Source of the DNA: an uncultured Opitutaceae bacterium
Lineage (GTDB): Bacteria > Verrucomicrobiota > Verrucomicrobiia > Opitutales > Opitutaceae
Reading direction: 5' to 3'
Assembly: GCA_903862935.1 (NCBI GenBank)
Contig: CAIOZY010000046.1
Location: 1 to 64,000 of the forward strand
Length of the DNA: 64,000 nucleotides
Under the pieces are notes generated by a model. That model did not search any database. It saw nothing but the letters and a program-made list of their open reading frames with translations, and was not told where the DNA came from. The position numbers were made by a program, and so were the translations under genes. This document shows positions 33,994-41,885 of this stretch, piece by piece (the first letter of the stretch is position 1; each line of letters opens with the position of its first letter).

Positions 33994-35639
33994 TGCCCGG
34001 CATTTAGGCTGAATTTGACGCCGAAAACAAGAGCGAGGGCCGCGGCAGCGAAGGGCGGCCAGAATCCGCCCCGCTCCCGCCTCCACCGGGCTGCGTAGCC
34101 GGCGAGGCAGGTAACTAGAATGAAGGCGAGGCAGGCCGGGCCGATCCAGGGCGCCCGATAGTGGGCCCCGAACCAGACATGGGGGATCCGCAAACCCAGG
34201 GCGATCAGGCCCTGGATTGTCCGGAGGAGGACCGAGGAACCGGCGTTGAGCAGGTGGCTTGCCGCGGACGCTCCGGCAAGGCCCAGGCAGATCGACAGGA
34301 CCCCGGCAACGATCACCAGTGCGGCAAGCGGGGCCAACGCGAGGTTCGCCACCAAGCCCGCCGGTGCGAACAGGCCGAAGTACTCGATCCCGGTCACCGA
34401 TCCCACCAGGGTCGCCGCTGTCCCCACGCCCAAGGCCCCGAAGAAATGCCGGTGCGCCGCCGCCCGCAAGCGCTGGACCCGGGACAGGCGGGCTGGGGAA
34501 AGGTCGGGGTAGGCGGCAAAGCGCCCTCCCAGACGCTCTCCCAGGGGGAGCCCCAGGGTGAGGATTGCCGCGACGACCCCGTAGGACATTTGGAAACTCG
34601 CGCCAAAGACGGCCCTGGGGTCGAGGAGGGCCACGAGGACTGCCGCGGCGGAGAGCGCGGAGAGCGGGCTTGAGGGAAGGCGCAGGAGGACCGGGGCCTC
34701 GAGAAGCGCCACCATGAGGAAGGCCCTGACCGCGGACGGGCTCGCGCCGGTCGTGTCCACGTCGAGCCACAGAACGACGAGGACGGCCGCCGCTGCGAGA
34801 CCCCTTGGGACGCGCAGGAGCGCGAGCAGGGCGTGCATCGAGACGGCGACAATGCCGATGTGCAACCCGTTGATCGCAAACAGATGCATCGTGCCGCTGC
34901 GCAGGAAGAGCTGGCGTTGTCCCCCGGACAGGTCCTGCTTCTGCCCGAGCATCATCGCGCGGTAGACGGCGGCCACGTCCGGCCTGCGCTCAAGGCCGAG
35001 CCCCAGGACCGATCTCATCCTTGCCGCAAGCCGCTCGCAGAAGCCGCCGTAGGCGCCTGCCGGCCGGACCACCCGGACGAGCCTGCCCCGGGTGAGTGTG
35101 AATTCGATTCCCTGGAGGGCGAGGCGCTCCTCAAATGAGCCGCGGGCGGGGCGCCTGGGGAGGGGCGAGAGGACGCCCTCCGCCTCGACGAGCGATGAGC
35201 GGGCGAGGGGAGGCTGGCCCCGGGACACCCCGAGGGAAAAATGAACCGTCCTCCCGACCAACCCGGAGAGAGGGGCCCCGCCGCCGGCGATCGTCGCAAG
35301 GCCGGTCGCGCGCCGGGGATTCGGTGAGGCGGTGAGCCGGTCGAGCGTCAATTCGAGCCTGGCCTCCCGCGGCGGCCTGCCATCTTCGGCGCCCGCCGCA
35401 GGCCGGTGCAGGAGGTAACTTGCGCTCCCGCTCAGGAAAACCGACAGGATTAGGGCGGGGCCCCACCCGGATGACCGGCGGGCGGCAGCGGCAGCGGAAA
35501 CGCATGCCGCGGCGAGAGCGGCTGGAAGGGCCGCCGCCGCCGGAGGCGCAAGCCCGCAACGTCCCGTGGCAAGCCCGGCCAGGAGGGGGAGCGCGATCCA
35601 CAGCAGGGGAGCTCGGTGTCCGGGGATTCGGGCGTGCAC
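33990..35639 (-). CDS. ComEC/Rec2-family competence membrane protein (no beta-lactamase domain)
   Basis: A 549-residue polytopic membrane protein. After an N-terminal pair of helices and a soluble OB-like DUF4131 region it has the ComEC competence core: MMLGQKQDLSGGQRQLFLRS, GTMHLFAINGLHIGIVAVSM (the conserved SGxHxxI-like motif, here NGLHIGI), and GASPSAVRAFLMVALLE. ComEC forms the inner-membrane channel for single-stranded DNA uptake in transformation. The usual C-terminal metallo-beta-lactamase-like nuclease domain is absent, as in a subset of family members. With the pilus genes in this window, natural competence is conceivable (inference). It diverges from rarA and overlaps the downstream coiled-coil gene. 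Confidence 0.85.
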   Translation of the reverse strand: MHARIPGHRAPLLWIALPLLAGLATGRCGLAPPAAAALPAALAAACVSAAAAARRSSGWGPALILSVFLSGSASYLLHRPAAGAEDGRPPREARLELTLDRLTASPNPRRATGLATIAGGGAPLSGLVGRTVHFSLGVSRGQPPLARSSLVEAEGVLSPLPRRPARGSFEERLALQGIEFTLTRGRLVRVVRPAGAYGGFCERLAARMRSVLGLGLERRPDVAAVYRAMMLGQKQDLSGGQRQLFLRSGTMHLFAINGLHIGIVAVSMHALLALLRVPRGLAAAAVLVVLWLDVDTTGASPSAVRAFLMVALLEAPVLLRLPSSPLSALSAAAVLVALLDPRAVFGASFQMSYGVVAAILTLGLPLGERLGGRFAAYPDLSPARLSRVQRLRAAAHRHFFGALGVGTAATLVGSVTGIEYFGLFAPAGLVANLALAPLAALVIVAGVLSICLGLAGASAASHLLNAGSSVLLRTIQGLIALGLRIPHVWFGAHYRAPWIGPACLAFILVTCLAGYAARWRRERGGFWPPFAAAALALVFGVKFSLNAGQ

Positions 35640-35755
35640 GGCGTCCCATTATAGGTCCGGTCTCAGCCGGCCCCCGGGCCGGCGACACCTTTTGGTTGCG
35701 GGATCCCTCCGGCGGGGCTTTCATGGCGGGTCGCCGGATCCGACCCGGCACCCTA

Positions 35756-37120
35756 ATGCCTCCCACCGCAGACCAAGGCGACCTGTTTGGCGAAGCCAGC
35801 CCTTCGGATCCCGGAGAATCCCCGAGCGGGGCAGGCCCGGGGCGCGCCGCGTCCCGGCCGCTTGCCGCCCGGATGCGCCCGCGCCGGCTTGCCGAGGTCG
35901 CCGGACAGGAGCACCTGCTCAAGCCCGGGAGCCTGCTCCCGCGGCTCGTGGCGCAGAACCGGTTCGGCTCCCTGATTTTCTACGGGCCGCCGGGGTGCGG
36001 GAAGACGAGCCTCGCCGAGGCGATCGCCCGGGAGACCAGCAGCCGATTCGTGCGAATCAACGCCGTCATGTCGAACGTGGCGGAGCTGAGGGAGGTCCTG
36101 GCCTCGGCGCGCCGGCGCCCCGAGGCCGCCACGATCCTCTTTATCGACGAGTTGCACCGGTTCAATAAGTCCCAGCAGGACCTGCTCCTGCCGGACGTGG
36201 AGGAGGGCACCGTTCGGCTGATCGGGGCCACCACCCACAACCCCGGCTTCTACGTCATCCCGACCCTGCTGTCCCGGAGCCACCTGTTCCGCCTGGAACC
36301 CCTGTCGCCCGAGGTGATCGCCGACGTCCTGGCCCGGGCGCTCGCAGAGCCGGAGCGCGGCCTGGGCTCCCAGGGGGTGACGGCCGGGCGGGAGACCCTT
36401 GTCGACATGGCGGTCCTTTGCGACGGGGACCTGCGCCGGGCCCTGAATGCCTTGGAGGTGATCGTCCTCGGGCTTCCGGCCGGCTCTGCCCTCTCCGCCT
36501 CAGAGATCGAGGTCTTCGCCCGGGAGCGGCACATCCGCTACGACGCCGACGAGGACGAGCACTACGACACGATCTCGGCCTTCATCAAGAGCTGCCGGGG
36601 GAGCGACCCCGACGCGGCGATGTACTGGCTGGCGAAGATGCTGGCCGGCGACGAGGATCCTCGCTTCATCGCCCGAAGGCTCGTGATCCTCGCAAGCGAG
36701 GACGTGGGGCTTGCCGACCCGGCGGCCCTTCCGCTCGCGGTCGCGGCCCATCACGCGGTCGAGTTCGTGGGGCTGCCGGAGGCGGAGCTCACGCTCGCCC
36801 ACGCGACCCTCTACATCGCGACCGCGCCGAAGAGCAACTCGGCGACGATCGCCCTCGGCGAGGCCCGCCGGCTTTTGAAGGAGGAGCCCGTCCAGTCGGT
36901 CCCGGCCCACCTGCGGGACAAGGGAGGGCAGGCGAGCAAGAGGCTCGGCCACGGCAAGGGCTACGCCTACTCCCACGAGTTTCCCGAGGGGATCTCGGGG
37001 CAGGAGTACCTGGAGAAACCTGTCCGCCTGTACGAGCCTAAGAAGGTCGGAGCGGAGGCGGCGATCGCCGAGAGGCTCGCACGCTGGCGAACGCTCAAAG
37101 CCCGGGCTGCCAAGCCATGA
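35756..37120 (+). CDS. rarA: Replication-associated recombination protein A (AAA ATPase)
   Basis: A 454-residue RarA/MgsA (Mgs1/WRNIP1 family) ATPase related to clamp-loader subunits, acting at stalled replication forks. Motifs are PRRLAEVAGQEHLL, Walker A YGPPGCGKTSLAEAIA, Walker B LFIDELHRFNKSQQD, sensor-1 IGATTHNP, and the C-terminal MgsA domain (SAFIKSCRGSDPDAAMYWLA, IASEDVGLADP-like ILASEDVGLADP, HLRDKGGQASKRLGHGKGY). The ATG before PPTADQGDLF is chosen; another at 35723 would add 11 residues. The stop overlaps the start of the Na/Pi transporter gene. Confidence 0.94.
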   Translation: MPPTADQGDLFGEASPSDPGESPSGAGPGRAASRPLAARMRPRRLAEVAGQEHLLKPGSLLPRLVAQNRFGSLIFYGPPGCGKTSLAEAIARETSSRFVRINAVMSNVAELREVLASARRRPEAATILFIDELHRFNKSQQDLLLPDVEEGTVRLIGATTHNPGFYVIPTLLSRSHLFRLEPLSPEVIADVLARALAEPERGLGSQGVTAGRETLVDMAVLCDGDLRRALNALEVIVLGLPAGSALSASEIEVFARERHIRYDADEDEHYDTISAFIKSCRGSDPDAAMYWLAKMLAGDEDPRFIARRLVILASEDVGLADPAALPLAVAAHHAVEFVGLPEAELTLAHATLYIATAPKSNSATIALGEARRLLKEEPVQSVPAHLRDKGGQASKRLGHGKGYAYSHEFPEGISGQEYLEKPVRLYEPKKVGAEAAIAERLARWRTLKARAAKP

Positions 37121-38751
37121 TCTTCATCGACATTGCCGGGGGCGTGGCGCTGATCCTCTTCGGGGTCCGATTCCTGCGAAAGGGCTTCGAGCGGATCCCG
37201 GGGCAGGGGCTTCACGGCTGGATCGAGCGCATGGCCCGCAGGCCGGGCCGGGCGACCCTGGGGGGGGCTGCGGTCGGGGCGGTCGCGCCCTCGTCGACGG
37301 CCCAGACGCTGCTTTCAATCCAGCTGGTCAAGTCCTCGCGGCTGCCCGTGGAATGGGTGCTGCCGTTCCTTCTCGGGGCCGACATCGGCATCACGACCTC
37401 GGTCCAGCTGATCGCCCTTCATCTGTATGACCTGTATCCCCTGTTCCTGGTCGCCGGCCTGATCGGCTTCCAGTTCTGCCGGCGAGAGCTCCTGCGGGGG
37501 ATAGGCCAGATCATCCTTGGCCTTGGATTTATCTATCTGGCGATGAGCGTGATGGGAGAGGCCGCACACGCCCTCTCCGCGGACAAGGAGTTTGCGGTCG
37601 GCTTCGCCGTCCTACCCCGCCACCGGCTGCTCCTAGTCCTGTTTGCGGCCCTCCTGACGTTTGTGATGCAAAGCTCGACCGCGACAATCGGCCTTGCCCT
37701 TGCCTTCGCGGAGGCCGGCGGCTCGGCCCTGCCGCTCATGCTTCCGGTCGTCCTCGGGGCGAACCTGGGAATAGCCCTGATCTCCGGCGCGGTGGGCTGG
37801 CCGACCGCCGAGGGCCGGCAGCTGGCGGCGGGAAACATCGCCCTCAAGAGCCTGGGGATTGTTCTGGCCCTGTGGTTTTTCGGGCCGTTGGCGGAGTTGT
37901 GGGCGCGGATGCCCTGGGGCGTCGCCCGGCAGTCGGCGGACTTCCACACCGCCTTCAACCTGGCCGTGGCCCTCGTGGGAATCGCCGTGACTTCGCCCCT
38001 GAACCGCCTGCTCGGGCGCTTCTTTTCCCCAAAGCCGCAGCCGCGGGCGGCGGGGGCCCCGTCGGCGACCCACCTGGATCCATCCGCCCTGTCGAGCCCG
38101 GTCTTCGCCCTTGCAAACGCCGGCCGGGAGATGTTGAGGATGGCCGACGAGGTGAGGGGGATGTACGCCGGGGCCTGGAAGGCATTCGTGGAGCGCGACG
38201 AGCAGCTCGCCCGCGAGGTCCGATCGCGGGACGATCGGGTCGACGAACTCCACGGTGCGATCAAGCGCTACCTCAGCCAGCTTTCCGGGGAGGCCATGAC
38301 CCCGCGCGACGCCCGATTCCAGCTGAGCCTGCTCAACTTCGCGAGCGAACTGGAGTCGCTCGGCGACACGGTCGACAAAAGCCTTTGCGGCGCGGCGATC
38401 CGCTGCGCCCGGGACAAGCCCTTCCTTGCGCCCGAGGACTTGGCCGATCTGCAGGCCCTCTACGAGCGGGTCCGGCGCCGGATGGAGCAGATGGTGTCGG
38501 CCCTGACCACCCGGGACCGCGCGCTGGCCCGCGGCTTCCTTCAGGAGGGGGAGGAGCTCGAGAAATGGTGCGTGGAGGCTGAGAAGAGGCACTTCCAGCG
38601 CCTGGACGGCAAGGACCGCGCGATGACGGCCTCGACCGAGGGCTTCCTCCAGATGCTCAACGTTCTCCGCAGGATCAGCGGACAATTGAGCGCCCTGGGG
38701 CACACATTCCTAGCGGTCTGGCCCCAGGCGGTGAGGCCTGCGGCGCATTGA
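37117..38751 (+). CDS. Na+/phosphate cotransporter (NptA/PNaS family) with PhoU-like tail
   Basis: A 544-residue protein. The first about 310 residues are membrane helices with the two inverted Na/Pi motifs: APSSTAQT (a QSST variant, near residue 57) and FVMQSSTATIGLALA near 187. These Gln-Ser-Ser-Thr signatures bind phosphate and sodium. From about residue 340 on is a cytoplasmic PhoU-like helical bundle (RDDRVDELHGAIKRYLSQLS; LNFASELESLGDTVDKSL). Family members import or export phosphate. The first motif lacks the Gln, which may alter affinity. It overlaps rarA by four bases. Confidence 0.88.
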   Translation: MIFIDIAGGVALILFGVRFLRKGFERIPGQGLHGWIERMARRPGRATLGGAAVGAVAPSSTAQTLLSIQLVKSSRLPVEWVLPFLLGADIGITTSVQLIALHLYDLYPLFLVAGLIGFQFCRRELLRGIGQIILGLGFIYLAMSVMGEAAHALSADKEFAVGFAVLPRHRLLLVLFAALLTFVMQSSTATIGLALAFAEAGGSALPLMLPVVLGANLGIALISGAVGWPTAEGRQLAAGNIALKSLGIVLALWFFGPLAELWARMPWGVARQSADFHTAFNLAVALVGIAVTSPLNRLLGRFFSPKPQPRAAGAPSATHLDPSALSSPVFALANAGREMLRMADEVRGMYAGAWKAFVERDEQLAREVRSRDDRVDELHGAIKRYLSQLSGEAMTPRDARFQLSLLNFASELESLGDTVDKSLCGAAIRCARDKPFLAPEDLADLQALYERVRRRMEQMVSALTTRDRALARGFLQEGEELEKWCVEAEKRHFQRLDGKDRAMTASTEGFLQMLNVLRRISGQLSALGHTFLAVWPQAVRPAAH

Positions 38752-38793
38752 CAGCGGGCTTTCGGGTCGAGAGTTTTGTGGGCTCTCACCACC

Positions 38794-39900
38794 ATGCCCG
38801 ACTCCCCCCAGGTTGTTTTTGATTCCGTGGACGCCGCCGCAGCCGACATTGCGGCGGGGCGCCTGGTCATCGTCACCGATGACGAGAACCGGGAGAACGA
38901 GGGAGACCTGATCATGGCGGCCTCGAAGGCGACGCCCGAGACGGTGAACATGATGATCCGCTACGGGAGCGGGATTGTGTGCGTGCCCACCGTTGAGGCG
39001 CAGCTGCGCCGGCTCGGCCTGGGGCCCATGGTTGCGAGCAACCGGGAGAGTCACCGCACGGACTTCACGGTGAGCGTCGACGCCGCTGCGGGGATCACCA
39101 CCGGGATCAGCGCCCGCGACCGCACCCGCACGATCCACATCCTGGGCGACCCGGACGCGCGGGCCGAGCAGCTCGTGCAGCCCGGCCACGTTTTCCCGTT
39201 GCGGGCCCGCCCCGGCGGCGTCCTCGAGCGGGCCGGGCACACCGAGGCCGCCGTAGACCTCGCGATCATCGCCGGGCAGCACCCGAGCGGGGTCCTGTGC
39301 GAGCTGGTGAACGACGACGGCACGGTGCAGCGCCTGCCCCAGCTGGAGCAGTTTCGCAAGCGCTTCGACCTGAAGATGATCTCGATAGCCCAGTTGATCG
39401 AGTACCGGGCACGCCGCGACCACCTGGTCGAGCTGGTGTGCACCCGTCCCTTCTCCTCGCAATTCGGGGCCTTCACGCTGCACGTCTTCCGCGGCAAGCT
39501 CGACGGTCGCCACCACATTGCGCTGACCGTGGGGTCGCTGGGCCCGGAGCCGACTCTGGTGCGCGTTCACAGCGGAAACCTCCTCGGGGACGTGTTCCGG
39601 ATGAAGAGTCTGGACACCCAAAAGACCCTTGCGGGCTCCCTCGAGGCGATCGGCCGGGCCGGGCGGGGAGCCGTCCTGTACATGGCGCATGCGACGAGCG
39701 ACGCCGATTTTGTCCGGCTACTCGACGCGCGGCCGGGCGAGGCCCCTCCGCTCATGAGCTTGCGCGACTACGGCACCGGCGCGCAGATCCTGGTCTCCCT
39801 CGGGCTGAAGAAAATCCGACTTTTGTCCAACAGCACCCGCCGGGCGGTCGGGCTCGACGGATACGGCCTGGAGATCATCGAGCAGCTCCCCGTCGGCTGA
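38794..39900 (+). CDS. ribB: 3,4-dihydroxy-2-butanone-4-phosphate synthase with degenerate GTP cyclohydrolase II domain
   Basis: A 368-residue RibBA-like protein. The N-terminal RibB domain looks complete: DDENRENEGDLIMAA, TDFTVSVDAAAGITTGISA and QPGHVFPLRARPGG, then GHTEAAVDLAIIAG with acid and His residues for Mg2+. It converts ribulose 5-phosphate to DHBP for riboflavin. The C-terminal domain is RibA-like only in outline (LRDYGTGAQIL, IRLLSNSTRRAVGLDGYG). The zinc cysteines (HSEC and RCDCG in RibA) are replaced by RVHSGNLLGD and RMKSLDTQ, and the GTP loop RQEGRGIGL reads MAHATSDADF. GTP cyclohydrolase activity is therefore very unlikely. This resembles RibBX-type proteins. An ATG at 38776 would add six residues. 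Confidence 0.9.
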   Translation: MPDSPQVVFDSVDAAAADIAAGRLVIVTDDENRENEGDLIMAASKATPETVNMMIRYGSGIVCVPTVEAQLRRLGLGPMVASNRESHRTDFTVSVDAAAGITTGISARDRTRTIHILGDPDARAEQLVQPGHVFPLRARPGGVLERAGHTEAAVDLAIIAGQHPSGVLCELVNDDGTVQRLPQLEQFRKRFDLKMISIAQLIEYRARRDHLVELVCTRPFSSQFGAFTLHVFRGKLDGRHHIALTVGSLGPEPTLVRVHSGNLLGDVFRMKSLDTQKTLAGSLEAIGRAGRGAVLYMAHATSDADFVRLLDARPGEAPPLMSLRDYGTGAQILVSLGLKKIRLLSNSTRRAVGLDGYGLEIIEQLPVG

Positions 39901-40000
39901 GCCGCCGGCCCCCCGGTAGGGGCAGAATTTTCACGTTGCGGATTGGCAGGGGGGCGTTGCACTGGTCCCCTCCGAGATCTTTCTGTCTGCGAAACCTCCC

Positions 40001-40474
40001 ATGAGTCTGTCTGCTCCCACATTCCCCGCGGTGTCCGGCGCCCCCTTCCGGGTGGCGGTCGCCGCGGCCTGCTACAACGAGAGCCTCGTGGGGGCTCTTC
40101 TGGACCGGACGGTCGCCGCGCTGCGAAAGGCGGGGGTCGGTGCGAAGAAGCTGACGATCATCCGTGTGCCGGGCTCGAACGAGCTGCCCTCGGCGGCCCA
40201 GATGCTCGCCGGGAGCCTCCGGCCCGACGTCATCGTCGCCCTCGGGGTCATCATCCGGGGAGACACGATCCACTATGAGCTGATCTCCGAGGCGGTGACC
40301 CATGCGTTGCAGCGGGTCGCCCTGGACTCCCGGGTGCCGGTCATCAACGGTGTGGTCGTCGCCGAGAACCGCGCCCAAGCCGCCGCCCGCTGTACCGGAA
40401 GGATCGACCGCGGAGCTGAGTTTGCCCGCGCCGCGCTCGCCATGGCCGCCCTGCGGAGAAAGTTGCGCCGATGA
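40001..40474 (+). CDS. ribH: 6,7-dimethyl-8-ribityllumazine synthase
   Basis: A 157-residue lumazine synthase, the penultimate step of riboflavin synthesis, condensing DHBP with the ribityl-pyrimidine. Motifs are VAVAAACYNESLVGALLDR (aromatic/Asn pocket), VPGSNELPSAAQMLA (usually PGxxE), IVALGVIIRGDTIHYELIS with catalytic His, and PVINGVVVAENRAQAAARC. It lies 100 bp after ribB, consistent with both serving riboflavin synthesis. No FMN riboswitch is recognisable before either gene. The stop overlaps nusB. Confidence 0.96.
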   Translation: MSLSAPTFPAVSGAPFRVAVAAACYNESLVGALLDRTVAALRKAGVGAKKLTIIRVPGSNELPSAAQMLAGSLRPDVIVALGVIIRGDTIHYELISEAVTHALQRVALDSRVPVINGVVVAENRAQAAARCTGRIDRGAEFARAALAMAALRRKLRR

Positions 40475-40920
40475 GCCGCGCCCAATTTGCCCAGAGGAGG
40501 GAGGGCCGCGCCGCGGCCGTGCAGTACCTTTACGCCTGGAGCATCAACTCCCCGGCCAGCCTCGAGGACGACCTGAAGGTCTTCTTCGAGGGAATGGACA
40601 AGCCCCGGGAGTACTACGCCTTCGGCGAGGAGCTGATCCGCGGGGCGATCGAGAAGTCCTCCGAAATCGACGGTCACATCCGGTCGCTCGCCCACAACTG
40701 GGAGTTTGACCGCATCGCCAAGATCGACCTGGCGATCCTGCGGGTGGCGATATTCGAGATGATGCACCGGCCGGACATCCCGCCGGTCGTGTCGATCAAC
40801 GAGGCGATCGACCTGTCGAAGGAGTTCTCGAACGCCGACGCGAAGCGCTTCATCAACGGGATCCTCGACCGGCTCAAGGACCAGATCGGCCGCGACGCCC
40901 GCAAGGCGTCGACGCCGTAG
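40471..40920 (+). CDS. nusB: Transcription antitermination factor NusB
   Basis: A 149-residue all-helical NusB. Typical features are the N-terminal RREGRAAAVQYLYAW, where arginines contact boxA RNA, the FDRIAKIDLAILRVAIFEM core, VSINEAIDLSKEFSNADAKR and FINGILDRL. It binds NusE (S10) and rRNA boxA to support antitermination. The ribH-nusB pair with ATGA overlap is a very common bacterial arrangement, which supports both calls. ftsY follows after 25 bp. Confidence 0.97.
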   Translation: MSRAQFAQRREGRAAAVQYLYAWSINSPASLEDDLKVFFEGMDKPREYYAFGEELIRGAIEKSSEIDGHIRSLAHNWEFDRIAKIDLAILRVAIFEMMHRPDIPPVVSINEAIDLSKEFSNADAKRFINGILDRLKDQIGRDARKASTP

Positions 40921-40945
40921 GCTCCGGGCGCGGCGGCCCCCCTGC

Positions 40946-41869
40946 ATGCTCCCGCTCTTCAAGAAATTCAAGGACGGGCTCGCCAAGACGGTCTCGGCGA
41001 TCGCCGGCCGCACCCGGGGGCTGTTCGGCGGCAGGAAGATCGACGCCGCCTCGCTCGGGGAGTTGGAGGAGGCTCTCTACACGGCGGACTTTGGCGTCGA
41101 GACCACCGCCGAGATCGTCGCCGAGATCGGCGCCGCGTTCCGGCACGACCCGCAGCTTCAGGGGCGGCGCGCGGCGGAGATCGGCGCGGCGGTCCTGAGG
41201 AAGGCCTTGGCCGGCAGCGAGGGGCGGCTCGAAACAGGGGCAAGGACCGGGGCGCCGGTCGTGATCGCCATCATCGGCGTCAACGGCTCGGGGAAGACGA
41301 CCACCTGCGCAAAGCTTGCCTGGAGGCTCAAGCAGGACGGCCGCTCGGTTATCGTTGCGGCTGCGGACACCTTTCGGGCGGCGGCGATCGAGCAGCTCCA
41401 GGTGTGGGCGCGGCGGCTTGACCTGGAGTTGATATCGACCCAGACGGGGGCGGACTCCGCGGCCGTGGCCTTCGACGCTTGGCAGGCCGCCAAGGCCCGC
41501 GGGAGGGACTTTCTGGTCATCGACACGGCCGGCCGGCTGCACACCAAGTCAAACCTCATGGAGGAGCTCGCGAAGATCCGCCGGGTCCTCCAGAAGAACG
41601 ACCCCTTGGCGCCCCACCACCGGTGGCTCGTCGTGGACGGCTCTCTGGGCGCCAACTCGATCGAGCAGGCGAAGGTCTTTCACAAAAGTTTCGGCCTCAC
41701 GGGGCTGGTCGTCACGAAGCTTGACGGGACGAGCCGCGGGGGGGCTCTGGTGGGGATCTACCGCCAGCTCGGGATCCCGATCTATTTCATCGGCCTGGGG
41801 GAACAGGCGGAGGACCTGCAGCCCTTCAGCGTGGCTGACTACGCCGACGCCGTCTTCGGGCTGAAGTGA
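40946..41869 (+). CDS. ftsY: Signal recognition particle receptor FtsY
   Basis: A 307-residue SRP receptor GTPase. The N-domain (LGELEEALYTADFGVETT) precedes the G-domain with G1 IIGVNGSGKTTTCAKLAW, DTFRAAAIEQLQVWA, G3 DTAGRLHTKSNLMEEL, G4 TKLDGTSRGG and the closing ADYADAVFGLK. It docks ribosome-SRP complexes at the membrane. The acidic A-domain is short; a basic amphipathic N-terminus (MLPLFKKFKDGLAKT) probably serves as membrane anchor. It converges on the BNR/CusF-like gene 16 bp away. Confidence 0.97.
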   Translation: MLPLFKKFKDGLAKTVSAIAGRTRGLFGGRKIDAASLGELEEALYTADFGVETTAEIVAEIGAAFRHDPQLQGRRAAEIGAAVLRKALAGSEGRLETGARTGAPVVIAIIGVNGSGKTTTCAKLAWRLKQDGRSVIVAAADTFRAAAIEQLQVWARRLDLELISTQTGADSAAVAFDAWQAAKARGRDFLVIDTAGRLHTKSNLMEELAKIRRVLQKNDPLAPHHRWLVVDGSLGANSIEQAKVFHKSFGLTGLVVTKLDGTSRGGALVGIYRQLGIPIYFIGLGEQAEDLQPFSVADYADAVFGLK

Positions 41870-41885
41870 CGGCCGAAGGGCCGGC

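Noticed and set aside
32360-34003. Long minus-strand frame across the ThyX-like gene
   Set aside because: Low-complexity Arg/Gly/Pro sequence; the plus-strand gene has recognisable motifs.
38700-40000. FMN riboswitch near the rib genes
   Set aside because: The gaps before ribB and ribH are 42 and 100 bp and show no RFN-type conserved stems.
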